Source of the DNA: Streptococcus oricebi
Lineage (GTDB): Bacteria; Bacillota; Bacilli; Lactobacillales; Streptococcaceae
Direction: 5' to 3'
Length of the DNA: 64,000 bases
Assembly: GCF_017883985.1 (NCBI RefSeq)
Contig: NZ_PRDG01000002.1
Span: 372,001 to 436,000 of the forward strand
The position numbers and the translations under genes are program-made. Below, in pieces: positions 25,720 to 34,380 of the stretch. Within the stretch, counting starts at the first letter, position 1, and each line of letters begins with the position of its first letter. The notes beneath the pieces are model-generated. The model was not told the DNA's origin. It made no database searches and was given only the letters and a program-made list of their open reading frames with translations.

Positions 25720-25757
25720 GGCTTGTTTTTATAAAATTAGTAAATTTCTATCATTGT

Positions 25758-25786
25758 TTGTTATAAATTTCAAAACATGGTAAAAT
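25758..25786 (+). promoter_or_regulatory. Promoter of the LXG toxin locus
   Basis: TTGTTA (25758-25763), a 17-bp spacer and TAAAAT (25781-25786) with an extended TGG. It lies 27 bp before the first helper gene. Confidence 0.7.
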
Positions 25787-25813
25787 AGGACAAAGCTAGA
25801 AAAGAGGAACACT

Positions 25814-26203
25814 ATGACCATTCAAAGCAATCAAATGACCGCTAGCGGCCATGCCAGCGCTATTATGGCGGGAGCTAGCTTGATGGTTGACCAAGCCGTC
25901 ACTAAGGACACCACTAGCAACTTTGATAGCAATACAAGTCTTCAATCCTATATGGATCAGGAAGCGGATTCTGCCAGCCAGTCGGCGGAACAGACCAGGC
26001 AGTTGGTTGCTGGAGTGCAAGCAACAGCAAGAGAATTTGTGGCGACAGATACGCAAATCAAGGCCCAGCTGGATATTTGGCGCTTGACTGATAAGATCTA
26101 TCAAGTCACTGCTCCTGCCCGCAAGGACCATGTAGCTAGCTCAGCCCCTCTTCCGGGAACAGAAACTCTCCAGAAGGCTGGGCTTGGTTACCCCTTAAAT
26201 TAA
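25814..26203 (+). CDS. LXG-associated helical protein, TIGR04197/DUF3130 type
   Basis: 129 residues, predicted helical, with the small-residue-rich N terminus 'QMTASGHASAIMAGASLMV' seen in this type VII effector-helper family. Such proteins (called Lap1 in S. intermedius work) bind the LXG domain and help target it to the T7SS. It lacks a WXG motif. Two genes downstream lies the cognate LXG toxin, matching the usual helper-helper-toxin order. Confidence 0.82.
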   Translation: MTIQSNQMTASGHASAIMAGASLMVDQAVTKDTTSNFDSNTSLQSYMDQEADSASQSAEQTRQLVAGVQATAREFVATDTQIKAQLDIWRLTDKIYQVTAPARKDHVASSAPLPGTETLQKAGLGYPLN

Positions 26204-26213
26204 AGGAGACGCC

Positions 26214-26588
26214 ATGACAGACCAATCCTTAGCCACTATTAAGCAGGAAAAGCGTCAGCTAGAGCGCTCTTTCGATTACCTGATTCATCAAAAACGTCGC
26301 TTGAAAGCTTTAGAAGACCAGGTGCTAGACCATCATGATAGGATGCAAGACTGCTTTCAGGAGCTGGACCTCATCAGTAACCAGCCTCAGGATGCCTTGT
26401 TTTTAGCAGAATTAAGGGAAGCAGACCACCGCAGTGTCCGTCTGCTGGACGATGACTTGGAAGCCATGGAGCAGACTCTAAAAAAGCAAGAAGCCGACTT
26501 AGAAGAAGAGGAAGACCGGCTTTATAAGGCAGAGCGTCAGCTCTATCTAGCCCAAGAAGACAAAAGGAGGAAGCCTGATGAAAGTTGA
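26214..26588 (+). CDS. LXG-associated helical protein, DUF3958 type
   Basis: 124 residues, almost wholly coiled-coil, highly charged ('EQTLKKQEADLEEEEDRLYK'). It fits the DUF3958 (Lap2) helpers encoded just before LXG toxins. 'AAAGGAG' precedes the ATG. It overlaps the toxin start by 11 bp. It presumably binds the LXG domain together with the first helper. Confidence 0.8.
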   Translation: MTDQSLATIKQEKRQLERSFDYLIHQKRRLKALEDQVLDHHDRMQDCFQELDLISNQPQDALFLAELREADHRSVRLLDDDLEAMEQTLKKQEADLEEEEDRLYKAERQLYLAQEDKRRKPDES

Positions 26589-28401
26589 TTTACCTTCGCT
26601 GCAAGCCCAGGCCAGCAGTATGGCCACTATTGCGGCAGCTAGAAGCGCGGCCTATGACCATACCATTGAGGCCCTTCTGGACTTTATCAATGACGGGAGC
26701 CTCCAAGGGGAGGCTTATAGTGCTTCCAAAAGCTACGCATCCAGTCGAAATATCCCTTATTTAAGAGGAGCCAAGCTCCTGGTCGAGCGTTTGGCCGAGG
26801 CTAGTCAAGCTTTGGTCGATAAATATATCGCCGAGGTCGGAAGCGAAAGCCTAGATGAAGATGAGTTGCAGTCAAAGATAGAAAGCCTGCAAGCAGTCAT
26901 TCATACCAAAACCAACCTCTATAATACCCTTTTTCGACTAGATGACATCTCAAATGATACCCTGGGAGCCATTACCAAGGTCATCGACAGTGCCAAAGAT
27001 GAGTTGGAAAAGACTAGGGAAAAACTCCAGAAACTCAGAGCCTTTTTCGCTAGCTCAGCCAGTGTCTTAGAAGGCATTGCGGACTTACAAACAGCCGTCA
27101 CAGCAGGCGCCGACCAACTAGCACTCGATGCCCAAACCTATGGCGGCCAAGTTCCCAATGTCCAAGGTGTCGCCCAACCAAACTGGGTTCAGACCATTGA
27201 TAAGCATATCAAACAGCAAAGAGAAAAAGAGGTCAAAAAGGCTGACCCTCAAGAAATCGAACGTCAGAAGATAGCCAAGATGTCTAAAGCGGAGCTGCTA
27301 GATGAGTATGGAGATATTATCAGTTCCAATGCTTATCCAGATCCGTATAGCCCCAATAGCCAATCCAAAATGCGTACAGCCAAGTGGGTGATGGAGCGCT
27401 ACAAGCAAGTCGAACATGAGGAAGTGGAGTTTAGCCCTAAACTCCTGAAAAAGGTCGATAAGAAATTCAAGGCCAAGGTTGATAAAATGAGTCAGGAAGA
27501 GTTGGAAAAGGAATTCCCTTATCTCCAGCACTTGCAGAGCCCTGTTCATCCGGCAATTTACTTTTCAAAAACGGACCTTGCCAATACAAGTTATCTGGAG
27601 TATCGCTATTTTAAGCTAGATAGCCAGAAGGAATTTCGTTGGCGAGACCCCAACTTCATGAATAAGATTTATGACCATGTCAACAAGACTGGGATTGACC
27701 CGATCACTGGCAAGGAAGCCGATGAGAGCTTAAAAAACTATGCCAAACATCATGGCGCTATTGAAGGCCTCAGTAATTTCTTTGCCTTTACGGCAGCTGG
27801 TCTCAGCGCTTATCATGCAGGGAAACCAGTCGGACAGGTCAGCAAACCGCAAACCCAAGGGGTGGACCCAACCCCACAAGCCCCAACTGCCGGCGAGAGC
27901 ACTCCCCCTCCTACTTACAATCGGGACTATATCCTTGAGAATATCCGAAAAAGCAAAGAAGCCAGACAAGCATCGAATTTCGGGGAGTATGTTAAGAAAG
28001 AACGGGAAATTCTTCAAAAGATAAAAACTGATACTGTTAAAAATTACTCTCAGCAAAAACAATATTGGACTAGGGAGATAGAATTTAAAGGGAATAAGGT
28101 TTATCAGAGAGATGATTTAATTGATCTTTTCTCACAGGATGCTAAAGGTAGAACCAATTTGGAAAGAATGGAAAAGGGGCTAGCTCCTATTGGTTCTGAC
28201 GGAATGCCTCTTAATCTGCATCATCTTACTCAACGTCAAACAAGTTCAATAGCTGAAGTAGAAGCTAGATTTCATCAAAAGAACTATAATATACTGCATA
28301 TAAACACGGGGGAATTGCCAACAGGTATAAATAGAACGCAATTTAATACTTGGAGAAAACAATATTGGAAAAATCGATCTAGTAGATTTCCCTTTGAATA
28401 A
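26578..28401 (+). CDS. LXG polymorphic toxin with LHH-type nuclease C terminus
   Basis: 607 residues. An LXG domain of helices (about 1-205) directs T7SS export. A middle region (about 215-450) holds 'KKADPQEIERQKIAKMSK' and a Pro-rich stretch at 'TPQAPTAGESTPPP'. The C terminus is an HNH/Endo VII-type nuclease of the LHH group: 'LNLHHLTQ' with H548-H549, then 'FHQKNYNILH'. The last 130 codons are AT-richer than the rest, the usual sign of a swapped tip. Segments of the middle region are copied in the modules at 30364 and 31871. Its immunity gene is probably 28429. Confidence 0.9.
   Translation: MKVDLPSLQAQASSMATIAAARSAAYDHTIEALLDFINDGSLQGEAYSASKSYASSRNIPYLRGAKLLVERLAEASQALVDKYIAEVGSESLDEDELQSKIESLQAVIHTKTNLYNTLFRLDDISNDTLGAITKVIDSAKDELEKTREKLQKLRAFFASSASVLEGIADLQTAVTAGADQLALDAQTYGGQVPNVQGVAQPNWVQTIDKHIKQQREKEVKKADPQEIERQKIAKMSKAELLDEYGDIISSNAYPDPYSPNSQSKMRTAKWVMERYKQVEHEEVEFSPKLLKKVDKKFKAKVDKMSQEELEKEFPYLQHLQSPVHPAIYFSKTDLANTSYLEYRYFKLDSQKEFRWRDPNFMNKIYDHVNKTGIDPITGKEADESLKNYAKHHGAIEGLSNFFAFTAAGLSAYHAGKPVGQVSKPQTQGVDPTPQAPTAGESTPPPTYNRDYILENIRKSKEARQASNFGEYVKKEREILQKIKTDTVKNYSQQKQYWTREIEFKGNKVYQRDDLIDLFSQDAKGRTNLERMEKGLAPIGSDGMPLNLHHLTQRQTSSIAEVEARFHQKNYNILHINTGELPTGINRTQFNTWRKQYWKNRSSRFPFE
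27229..27722. repeat. Toxin middle-region repeat, parent copy A
   Basis: Almost identical to 30364-30857 (offset 3135). It covers the toxin segment from 'KKADPQEIE' to 'ITGKEAD'. Identity this high, including silent sites, points to recent duplication or ongoing gene conversion. Confidence 0.9.
27742..28002. repeat. Toxin pre-C-terminal repeat, parent copy B
   Basis: Almost identical to 31871-32131 (offset 4129). It covers 'AKHHG' to 'YVKKE', just before the variable nuclease tip, and is therefore a natural recombination arm. Confidence 0.9.
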
Positions 28402-28428
28402 AAACTAAAATACATGGAGGAGTAAAAT

Positions 28429-28908
28429 ATGTTAAGTAAATACTATCTTGAAGCGTTAAATTTAATTGATAACAATCAGGATTTATTAGATGATTTTGGA
28501 GGCTGTTCTGAAAATATTATTCAATTAGCCGAAAATACCTTGGGAGTAGTTTATCCTAAGGACTATAAAGATTTTTTAAAAACATTTGGTGCTGGAAATT
28601 TTGGTTCTACAGAAATTTATGGATTATTTAAAGAAGATTTTGCTAATTCAGGAGTGCCTGATTCTGTTTGGTATACTTTATTACAGAGAAAAAAACTGAA
28701 TTTTCCTCAAAATTTAGTTATTATTTATGATTCGTCTATGGGTGAAGTTTATTGTTTAAATTATCATTCACTTAATCAACAAGGTGAACCACAAATTACA
28801 GGCTATATCTTAGGACTTGCAGAAGAATATCAAAAAAATCCAGTTTTATATAATAGCTTTGGAGAGTTTCTTTTAGATATGGTAACGTTAGAGTTAGAAA
28901 ATGAATAA
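28429..28908 (+). CDS. SUKH (SMI1/KNR4) immunity protein, probable LHH antitoxin
   Basis: 159 residues. 'IIQLAENTLGVVYPKDYKDFLKTFGAGNFG' is the SUKH signature at about 30-62. SUKH proteins are the most common immunity proteins for HNH/Endo VII-superfamily toxins. It starts 27 bp after the toxin with 'GGAGGAG' in between, the standard cognate position. It overlaps the next gene by 8 bp. Confidence 0.85.
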   Translation: MLSKYYLEALNLIDNNQDLLDDFGGCSENIIQLAENTLGVVYPKDYKDFLKTFGAGNFGSTEIYGLFKEDFANSGVPDSVWYTLLQRKKLNFPQNLVIIYDSSMGEVYCLNYHSLNQQGEPQITGYILGLAEEYQKNPVLYNSFGEFLLDMVTLELENE

Positions 28909-29338
28909 CTTTCAAAGTATCAAACAACTAATTACTTCAGCAGATAATGTAGAATTTGCAGATTTTGGTGAAGGTATTTCTAAGGAATGGGTTAATAAAG
29001 CTGAACAAGCTCTAAATGTTACTTTCCCGAATTCTTATAAATGGTGGCTCGAAAATTATGGTGGTGGTGAAATTGACGGAGATGAAATATTTAGTGTCTA
29101 TGGTTTAGATTTTGATAATGTTGTCGGTGGCGATGTTGTTTATATAAATAAGTTAAACCAAAAAAATCATGTAACAAATACTGATCAATTAGTCATTTGT
29201 GAATCGTTTGATGATACCTTTTTTTTGGAACTATCTAAGATGAATAATGGAGAAGCCCCAGTTTTGAGGCTATCTAATAAACAGCTGTATGCAAAAGATT
29301 TTCTTGAATTTTTAGAAAGAAGAATAATTGGAGAATGA
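28901..29338 (+). CDS. Second SUKH-family immunity protein
   Basis: 145 residues. 'WVNKAEQALNVTFPNSYKWWLENYGGGEIDGDEIFSVYG' region carries the SUKH pattern, from a different subgroup than its neighbour. The overlap with 28429-28908 suggests co-translation. It may be an orphan immunity gene guarding against a variant toxin. Confidence 0.82.
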   Translation: MNNFQSIKQLITSADNVEFADFGEGISKEWVNKAEQALNVTFPNSYKWWLENYGGGEIDGDEIFSVYGLDFDNVVGGDVVYINKLNQKNHVTNTDQLVICESFDDTFFLELSKMNNGEAPVLRLSNKQLYAKDFLEFLERRIIGE

Positions 29339-29362
29339 GCGACATTAGGCGATGGCTTTGAA

Positions 29363-29905
29363 ATGAAAATTACAACTGTATTTGATGCCGTTCAGTACGG
29401 TACTTTTGAGGAATTTAAGGAATTATATAATGGTGATGTTAACCAGCTTTTCACTTATGGACATTTAAACCTCCTCTTATTTACTCTAACAGATTATAGT
29501 AGATTAGATGACAAAGTGAAAATTATTAAATTTTTGTTAGAAGAAGGAATTGATGTTAACTGTATTGGTGGACGATTTGATTGGAACGCTTTACATCTTC
29601 TTATACGCATCAATCGTAATCCTGATGTTCGTTTTCTATTAGAAGTTGCTGAACTTTTAATAGAATATGGAATTGATGTAAATCAGAAAAATAAAAAAGG
29701 TATGACACCGTTAATGGAATCTATTGTTTATTTACGAAATAGTACAGAGGAGTTGATTCCGTTTTATATACTGCTTTTAAATGCTGGGGCAAATTATAAA
29801 TTGAAAAATAATAATGGAAAATCATCTTTAGACTATGCTAAAGAATTTTCCTGGCGAAATGCTTTTTTAGATATTGTAAAGGAGTATGAAAATGAGGGAA
29901 GATAA
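29363..29905 (+). CDS. Ankyrin-repeat protein, putative immunity
   Basis: 180 residues with about four ankyrin repeats; 'LLEEGIDVNCIGGRFDWNAL', 'LIEYGIDVNQKNKKGMTPLM' and 'LLNAGANYKLKNNNGKSSLD' are clear. Ankyrin proteins are known immunity types in polymorphic toxin loci. No cognate toxin remains beside it. The ribosome site is weak. Confidence 0.8.
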   Translation: MKITTVFDAVQYGTFEEFKELYNGDVNQLFTYGHLNLLLFTLTDYSRLDDKVKIIKFLLEEGIDVNCIGGRFDWNALHLLIRINRNPDVRFLLEVAELLIEYGIDVNQKNKKGMTPLMESIVYLRNSTEELIPFYILLLNAGANYKLKNNNGKSSLDYAKEFSWRNAFLDIVKEYENEGR

Positions 29906-30230
29906 TTATGGTGGCTTTCTCCTATCAAAAAATGTAATGTTAGGAATTCCTATTGCTTATACCTATCGCGTAGAGCCTAGTATTCCCGCTTTAAATGGTT
30001 GGTATATTTATTCTTCAAGAGACGACAATGAATATGTTAGTAATCCAGAAAATTTTGAAATTGTTTCGGCGCAAACTATGTTTTCTATTGCACCAGTAAT
30101 GGCTGAATTCTTTGAAGCAAAATTCGGGACCGACCTTGCTTGGTTATACGAGGAAGGGGTTCATATTGGCTTCTATGATTTAATTGCAGATAAAGAAACG
30201 ACAATACCAGAGATTATGGGTTGGGATTGA
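29886..30230 (+). CDS. DUF2185-type putative immunity protein
   Basis: 114 residues. 'GGFLLSKNVMLGIPIAYTYR', 'GWYIYSSRDDNEYVSNPENF' and 'IAPVMAEFF' match the DUF2185 (Imm33-like) group found as immunity genes. It overlaps the ankyrin gene by 20 bp. A second ATG at 29892 is possible. It is the last gene before the first orphan toxin module and has no cognate toxin in the window. Confidence 0.7.
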   Translation: MKMREDNYGGFLLSKNVMLGIPIAYTYRVEPSIPALNGWYIYSSRDDNEYVSNPENFEIVSAQTMFSIAPVMAEFFEAKFGTDLAWLYEEGVHIGFYDLIADKETTIPEIMGWD

Positions 30231-30267
30231 CCTAGAGAGTTGACTATCAGATAATTAGGTGGAGGCA

Positions 30268-30297
30268 AGAATGCTTGGGAACAATCCTAAGCATTCT
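30268..30297 (+). terminator. Cassette-end hairpin 1
   Basis: GAATGCTTGGGA pairs with TCCTAAGCATTC (one G-U) around ACAA, followed by 'TAATTGTTTTTT'. Related hairpins end the other toxin cassettes at 31830-31856 and 34381-34408. Confidence 0.75.
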
Positions 30298-30363
30298 AAT
30301 TGTTTTTTACTGATTTCTCACCAGACATCATTTCTGCTTTTATTTAAGCAAAATAGGAATGAA

Positions 30364-30857
30364 GAGGTTAAAAAGGCTGACCCTCAAGAAATTGAACGTC
30401 AGAAGATAGCCAAGATGTCTAAAGCGGAGCTGCTAGATGAGTATGGAGATATTATCAGTTCCAATGCTTATCCAGATCCGTATAGCCCCAATAGCCAATC
30501 CAAAATGCGTACAGCCAAGTGGGTGATGGAGCGCTACAAGCAAGTCGAACATGAGGAAGTGGAGTTTAGCCCTAAACTCCTGAAAAAGGTCGATAAGAAA
30601 TTCAAGGCCAAGGTTGATAAAATGAGTCAGGAAGAGTTGGAAAAGGAATTCCCTTATCTCCAGCACTTGCAGAGCCCTGTTCATCCGGCAATTTACTTTT
30701 CAAAAACGGACCTTGCCAATACAAGTTATCTGGAGTATCGCTATTTTAAGCTAGATAGCCAGAAGGAATTTCGTTGGCGAGACCCCAACTTCATGAATAA
30801 GATTTATGCCCATGTCAACAAGACTGGGATTGACCCAATCACTGGCAAGGAAGCGGA
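30364..30857. repeat. Toxin middle-region repeat, copy in orphan module 1
   Basis: Partner of 27229-27722. Differences are few, e.g. GACCATGTC in the parent against GCCCATGTC here. Confidence 0.9.
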
Positions 30858-30900
30858 CGACAATCTTAAATTCTACGCCAAACACCATGGTACCATTGAA

Positions 30901-31419
30901 GGTCTCAGCAATGCCCTTGCTTTTGGGACCGGGCTGTATAGTGCGTATCAGGCGAGTAAGCCAGTCACTGTAACGAAGGATGTTGTTCATATACCAGAGA
31001 CTTATTCACCAGAAGTATTAGGGCAAGTTGAACACACGGAAAGCTTTAGAGAGAATACCGTTAAACATATTTTTGAAGGAGAAGTGAAGCGCCGTCAAGC
31101 CAAGGGCTATCACTATGCCAATATCGAAGGAACTGCTGGAGAAGCCATTCCTGATACCCGGGTTGATTTGGGGAATGGGGTCTATGAGGTGGACGTCAAA
31201 GTAAATGGTGTGATTAAGCATGCGAAATCTACCATGTTCCCCGATACTATGAGCCCGCAGGAAGTGGTGGACGCTATTAATGAGGCGTATAATGGGAGAG
31301 AAAAAGTCCCTAATACTAGAAATCAATATCGTGGAGAAGCCAATAATGGAATAAAAGTTATCATGTATTTAGACAAAGATGAAAAAATAATCAGTGCTTT
31401 TCCTGCTAAAAGTCAATAA
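30901..31419. repeat. EndoU-tip repeat, copy 1
   Basis: Aligned without gaps to 33471-33989 (offset 2570). The first 400 bp are nearly identical; the last 100 bp differ more. Both copies end at equivalent stop codons. Confidence 0.88.
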
Positions 31420-31441
31420 TTAAGTAATTTAGGAGAATAAA

Positions 31442-31816
31442 ATGTTTACTAGAAAATACATAAGTTTTAAAGTTGGAAATACTATGGATTTGACCGTTGC
31501 ATTTGAAAATGAAGAGCTAGGTGCTCTACAAGATTTTTTGTCCAGTGAAACTCATAATTTCGCTCCTCATATTGTCAAGGAATTAGACAATGTTCTCTCA
31601 AGACGCAAGGCAGACCTCTATTTTTCAGGGAATATGTCCTTTGTAGAAGGAGACAGGCGCACTGCCTTAGTTGGCTTTGCTTATGAGGAACTTGGTCCTG
31701 ATGTTGTTCTCCCAACTGCCACGCTCAAAGAGCTAGTTGATGAATGGATTGAAATGGAAGACAAGTTTAAAAAAGGCGAGCTAGACGGCAAGTTGCCGCT
31801 GGTGATTGAGGATTAA
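31442..31816 (+). CDS. Putative EndoU immunity protein, copy 1
   Basis: 124 residues, acidic. Name of the family not recalled, but it has a clear paralogue at 34002-34370, and both lie directly after an EndoU tip, so a cognate immunity role is strongly implied. Shared blocks include 'AFENEEL', 'ALQDFL', 'ETHNFAPHIVKELD' and 'DLYFSGNMSFVEGD'. 'TTAGGAG' precedes the ATG. Confidence 0.75.
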   Translation: MFTRKYISFKVGNTMDLTVAFENEELGALQDFLSSETHNFAPHIVKELDNVLSRRKADLYFSGNMSFVEGDRRTALVGFAYEELGPDVVLPTATLKELVDEWIEMEDKFKKGELDGKLPLVIED

Positions 31817-31829
31817 GAGGTCGGGTAAT

Positions 31830-31856
31830 GCTTAGAATATTTTTTCTAAGCTTTTT
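31830..31856 (+). terminator. Cassette-end hairpin 2
   Basis: GCTTAGAA and TTCTAAGC around a 6-nt loop, followed by TTTTT. The flank 'TTTTAATTGAAAT' is shared with hairpin 3. Confidence 0.75.
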
Positions 31857-31858
31857 AA

Positions 31859-32545
31859 TTGAAATATTCCGCCAAACATCATGGCGTTATTGAAGGCCTC
31901 AGTAATTTCTTTGCCTTTACGGCAGCTGGTCTCAGTGCTTATCATGCGGGAAAACCAGTCGGACAGGTCAGCAAACCGCAAACCCAAGGGGTGGACCCAA
32001 CCCCACAAGCCCCAACTGCCGGCGAGAGCACTCCCCCTCCTACTTACAATCGGGACTATATCCTTGAGAATATCCGAAAAAGCAAAGAAGCCAGACAAGC
32101 ATCGAATTTCGGGGAGTATGTTAAGAAAGAAAAAGAGATTTTGCGGAAGCTAGAGGAGTTTCCACCAACAAAAAGACCCTCATGGAGACAATCTGAAATT
32201 GATATTGGGAAAGATTATCCTGATTATGAAGCCCAAAAATCCTTCTTAAATGGAGAAGAAGTACCTTATAGAACTAAAGGAAGTGTTAGACCTGAATATT
32301 ATAAGTCAGGACATAGTATAGAAGTAAAAAATTATAATTTGGAGACACCTTCTGGTAGAAATAATCTAGTAAATAATGTTAGCAAACAAATCATTCAAAG
32401 AAATGCTAACTTACCAAGCGGGACATTCCAAACTATAGTTGTTGATATAAGGGGACAGCGTGTCTCACATGATATTTTAAAAAGCATAAAATCTAAAATT
32501 TTGAACAAATCTCAAACTCAAGTTGAAATTCGATTTATGAAATAG
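31859..32545 (+). pseudogene. Orphan toxin module 2: PD-(D/E)XK-like nuclease tip
   Basis: A 228-codon frame whose only early start is a TTG with no ribosome site, immediately after a terminator hairpin. Residues about 5-92 copy the parent toxin (repeat at 31871-32131). The remainder is a new tip with 'RPEYYKSGHSIEVKNYNL' (E-x-K of a nuclease core) and 'TIVVDIRGQRVS', resembling the restriction-endonuclease-like tips of CdiA proteins. It probably needs recombination into the LXG gene to be used. Immunity gene Imm70 follows 10 bp later. Confidence 0.72.
31871..32131. repeat. Toxin pre-C-terminal repeat, copy in orphan module 2
   Basis: Partner of 27742-28002; differences are rare and mostly silent. 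Confidence 0.9.
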
Positions 32546-32555
32546 GAGTAAATAA

Positions 32556-32972
32556 ATGACAGTAGGACTAAAAGTAGATTTATATTGGTATCCGATTGGG
32601 AATGGAAGTTTTCTTCATTCTTTCTTTTCAACCATTGCAGTTAATTTGGAAGATAGTAAGTGGGGCAGTCGTTTTCCAGTGATGATGAATGAATTATATC
32701 AGGGAAATCTTCTTTATGAAAGAATTGATAAGGCCAAACAAGAATTGTCAGTTATCAAAGAGGAGCTCTCCCATATTTCACCAAAAGAGGTGGTCTGGGA
32801 TATAGATGATTTAAGTGCACAACCACCTTGGGGGGATAATATCAGCCCAGATATTACTGACTTATCAAATTATTTTGTGACTAGTCGAGGTGATGACTTA
32901 ATTGAAACCTTCCAAAAGGCTTTTGTGGACGGATTAGAAACGCAGTCAAACGTTGAAATAGACAGTTTATAA
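32556..32972 (+). CDS. Imm70-family immunity protein
   Basis: 138 residues. 'MTVGLKVDLYWYPIGNGSFLHSFF...' is the Imm70 N-terminal signature. 'ATAGGAG' precedes the ATG. It stands directly after the PD-(D/E)XK-like tip, so it is the expected antidote. It is 1 bp from the next gene. Confidence 0.82.
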   Translation: MTVGLKVDLYWYPIGNGSFLHSFFSTIAVNLEDSKWGSRFPVMMNELYQGNLLYERIDKAKQELSVIKEELSHISPKEVVWDIDDLSAQPPWGDNISPDITDLSNYFVTSRGDDLIETFQKAFVDGLETQSNVEIDSL

Positions 32973-32973
32973 C

Positions 32974-33342
32974 ATGATAAAAATAAACAATATAGAGTGG
33001 ATTGATGTTGATACTAAAGAAGCAGAGCTTGTTCTGTCTGACGGCGAAAATAAACTGCTTGTTTTCTCAGACGGCTATAGTGAGTTTGATTGCCAGGTTG
33101 GAGTTGAGTTTAAAGAGGAGCTCTATGCTATGGTTTCATCGGACGTTATTCAGGTAATGAATAAGCCGGAGAGCGTTCTGCCTCTAGGTGGTTTTCGTCA
33201 AGTGATAACTGGTACATTGATAGATAAACAGAATTCTTTATTAAAGATTGGAGAGTATGTCCTTCATTTTGAAAGTGATATTCCAAATGATGTGAAAGAA
33301 GGAGAATTGCTAGAGTTTGAAGTCGGTAGGATTGATATTTAA
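32974..33342 (+). CDS. Small acidic protein of unknown function, putative immunity
   Basis: 122 residues, rich in Glu, Asp and Val, likely beta-structured. No family recognised. It follows Imm70 by 1 bp, so it is co-translated. It may be a second immunity protein or a remnant of another toxin pair. Confidence 0.65.
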   Translation: MIKINNIEWIDVDTKEAELVLSDGENKLLVFSDGYSEFDCQVGVEFKEELYAMVSSDVIQVMNKPESVLPLGGFRQVITGTLIDKQNSLLKIGEYVLHFESDIPNDVKEGELLEFEVGRIDI

Positions 33343-33431
33343 TTTCCTCTCTGTTCATCAACCTTAATCAACAGCCCAAATTTGTTCCGTTTACCCCGCC
33401 AACTCTAGTCGACAGAGCAAATGAACTTTAG

Positions 33432-33989
33432 CACCCAGTAGGAAAACCCTATCCTGAAGGATTCCCAGAAGGCATCAACAATGCCCTTGCTTTTGGGACC
33501 GGGCTGTATAGTGCGTATCAGGCGAGTAAACCAGTCACTGTAACGAAGGACGTTGTTCATACACCAGAGACCTATTCACCGGAAGTGTTAGAGCAACTTG
33601 AACATACGGAAAGTTTTAGAGAGAATACCGTTAAACATATTTTTGAAGGAGAAGTGAGGCGCCGTCAAGCCAAGGGCTATCACTATGTCAATATCGAAGG
33701 AACTGCTGGTGAAGCAATACCCGATACTCGAGTAGATTTGGGGAATGGGGTCTATGAAGTGGATGTTAAGGTAAATGGTGTGATTAAGCATGCGAAATCT
33801 ACTATATTCCCCGATACCATGAGCCCGCAGGAAGTGGTAGATGTTATCAATGAGGCGTATAATAACAGAGAATACATTGAGGGAACAAGGAATACATATA
33901 GTGGAACAGCAAAAAATGGTATCAAGATTGATATGTTTTTAGACAAAAACGGAAAAATCATTAGCGCTTTTCCTTCTCAAAATCAATAA
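33432..33989 (+). pseudogene. Orphan toxin module 3: second EndoU nuclease tip
   Basis: Open from just after an in-frame TAG at 33429. No start codon or ribosome site at the beginning; a GTG at 33585 would give only 134 residues. From 33471 it is the second copy of the EndoU tip: 'NTVKHIFEGEVRRRQ', 'KGYHYVNIEGTAGEAIPDT', 'MSPQEVVDVINEAY'. It has even less of the parent toxin than module 1. Its immunity gene at 34002 is intact. Confidence 0.8.
33471..33989. repeat. EndoU-tip repeat, copy 2
   Basis: Partner of 30901-31419, gap-free at offset 2570. Confidence 0.88.
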
Positions 33990-34001
33990 TAGGAGAATAA
34001 A

Positions 34002-34370
34002 ATGTATACAAGAAAATATCTATCTTTAAAAAATTATCCTCGATTAAACGTTGCATTTGAAAATGAAGAGCTGTACGCTCTACAAGATTTTTTATTTAGC
34101 GAAACTCATAATTTTGCTCCCCATATTGTCAAAGAATTAGACGATGTCCTTTCGGGGCGCAAGGTAGACCTCTATTTTTCAGGCAATATGTCCTTTGTAG
34201 AGGGAGACAGTCGCACTGCCTTAGTTGGCTTTGCTTACGAGGAACTTGGACCAGATGTAGTTCTTCCTACCGCTAAACTCAAAGAGTTAGTTTATGAGTG
34301 GATTGAAATGGAGGACAAGTTTAAAAAAGGCGAGCTAGAGGGCCAGTTGCCGCTAGTGATTGAGGATTAG
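34002..34370 (+). CDS. Putative EndoU immunity protein, copy 2
   Basis: 122 residues, paralogue of 31442-31816, most different near the N terminus. 'ATAGGAG' precedes the ATG. It stands 12 bp after the second EndoU tip. Confidence 0.75.
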   Translation: MYTRKYLSLKNYPRLNVAFENEELYALQDFLFSETHNFAPHIVKELDDVLSGRKVDLYFSGNMSFVEGDSRTALVGFAYEELGPDVVLPTAKLKELVYEWIEMEDKFKKGELEGQLPLVIED

Positions 34371-34380
34371 TTTTTGTTTG

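Larger units (their letters stand above)
30271..31419 (+). pseudogene. Orphan toxin module 1: LXG middle region plus EndoU-type nuclease
   Basis: An open frame of 382 codons from the ATG at 30271 (which has 'AGGTGGAGG' 5 bp ahead; the frame also opens at 30259). It has no LXG domain. The first 30 residues are translated terminator hairpin. Residues from about 32 copy the parent toxin, then diverge to an EndoU_bacteria ribonuclease tip: 'ENTVKHIFEGEVKRR', 'KGYHYANIEGTAGEAIPDT' and 'MSPQEVVDAINEAY'. Without LXG it should not be exported, so it looks like a silent or stored tip. Immunity gene follows at 31442. Confidence 0.8.

Noticed and set aside
25814..26203. First gene of the LXG locus as a WXG100 (EsxA-type) protein
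   Set aside because: No WXG motif, and the length and N terminus fit the LXG-helper family instead.
30359..30361. ATG just before the first copied toxin segment as the start of orphan module 1
   Set aside because: It is out of frame with the module; the frame only opens at 30259 or 30271.
30433..30684. Minus-strand ORF in the toxin repeat, also present at 27298-27549
   Set aside because: Both copies exist only because the toxin segment is duplicated; neither has a start context, and the composition is antisense-like.
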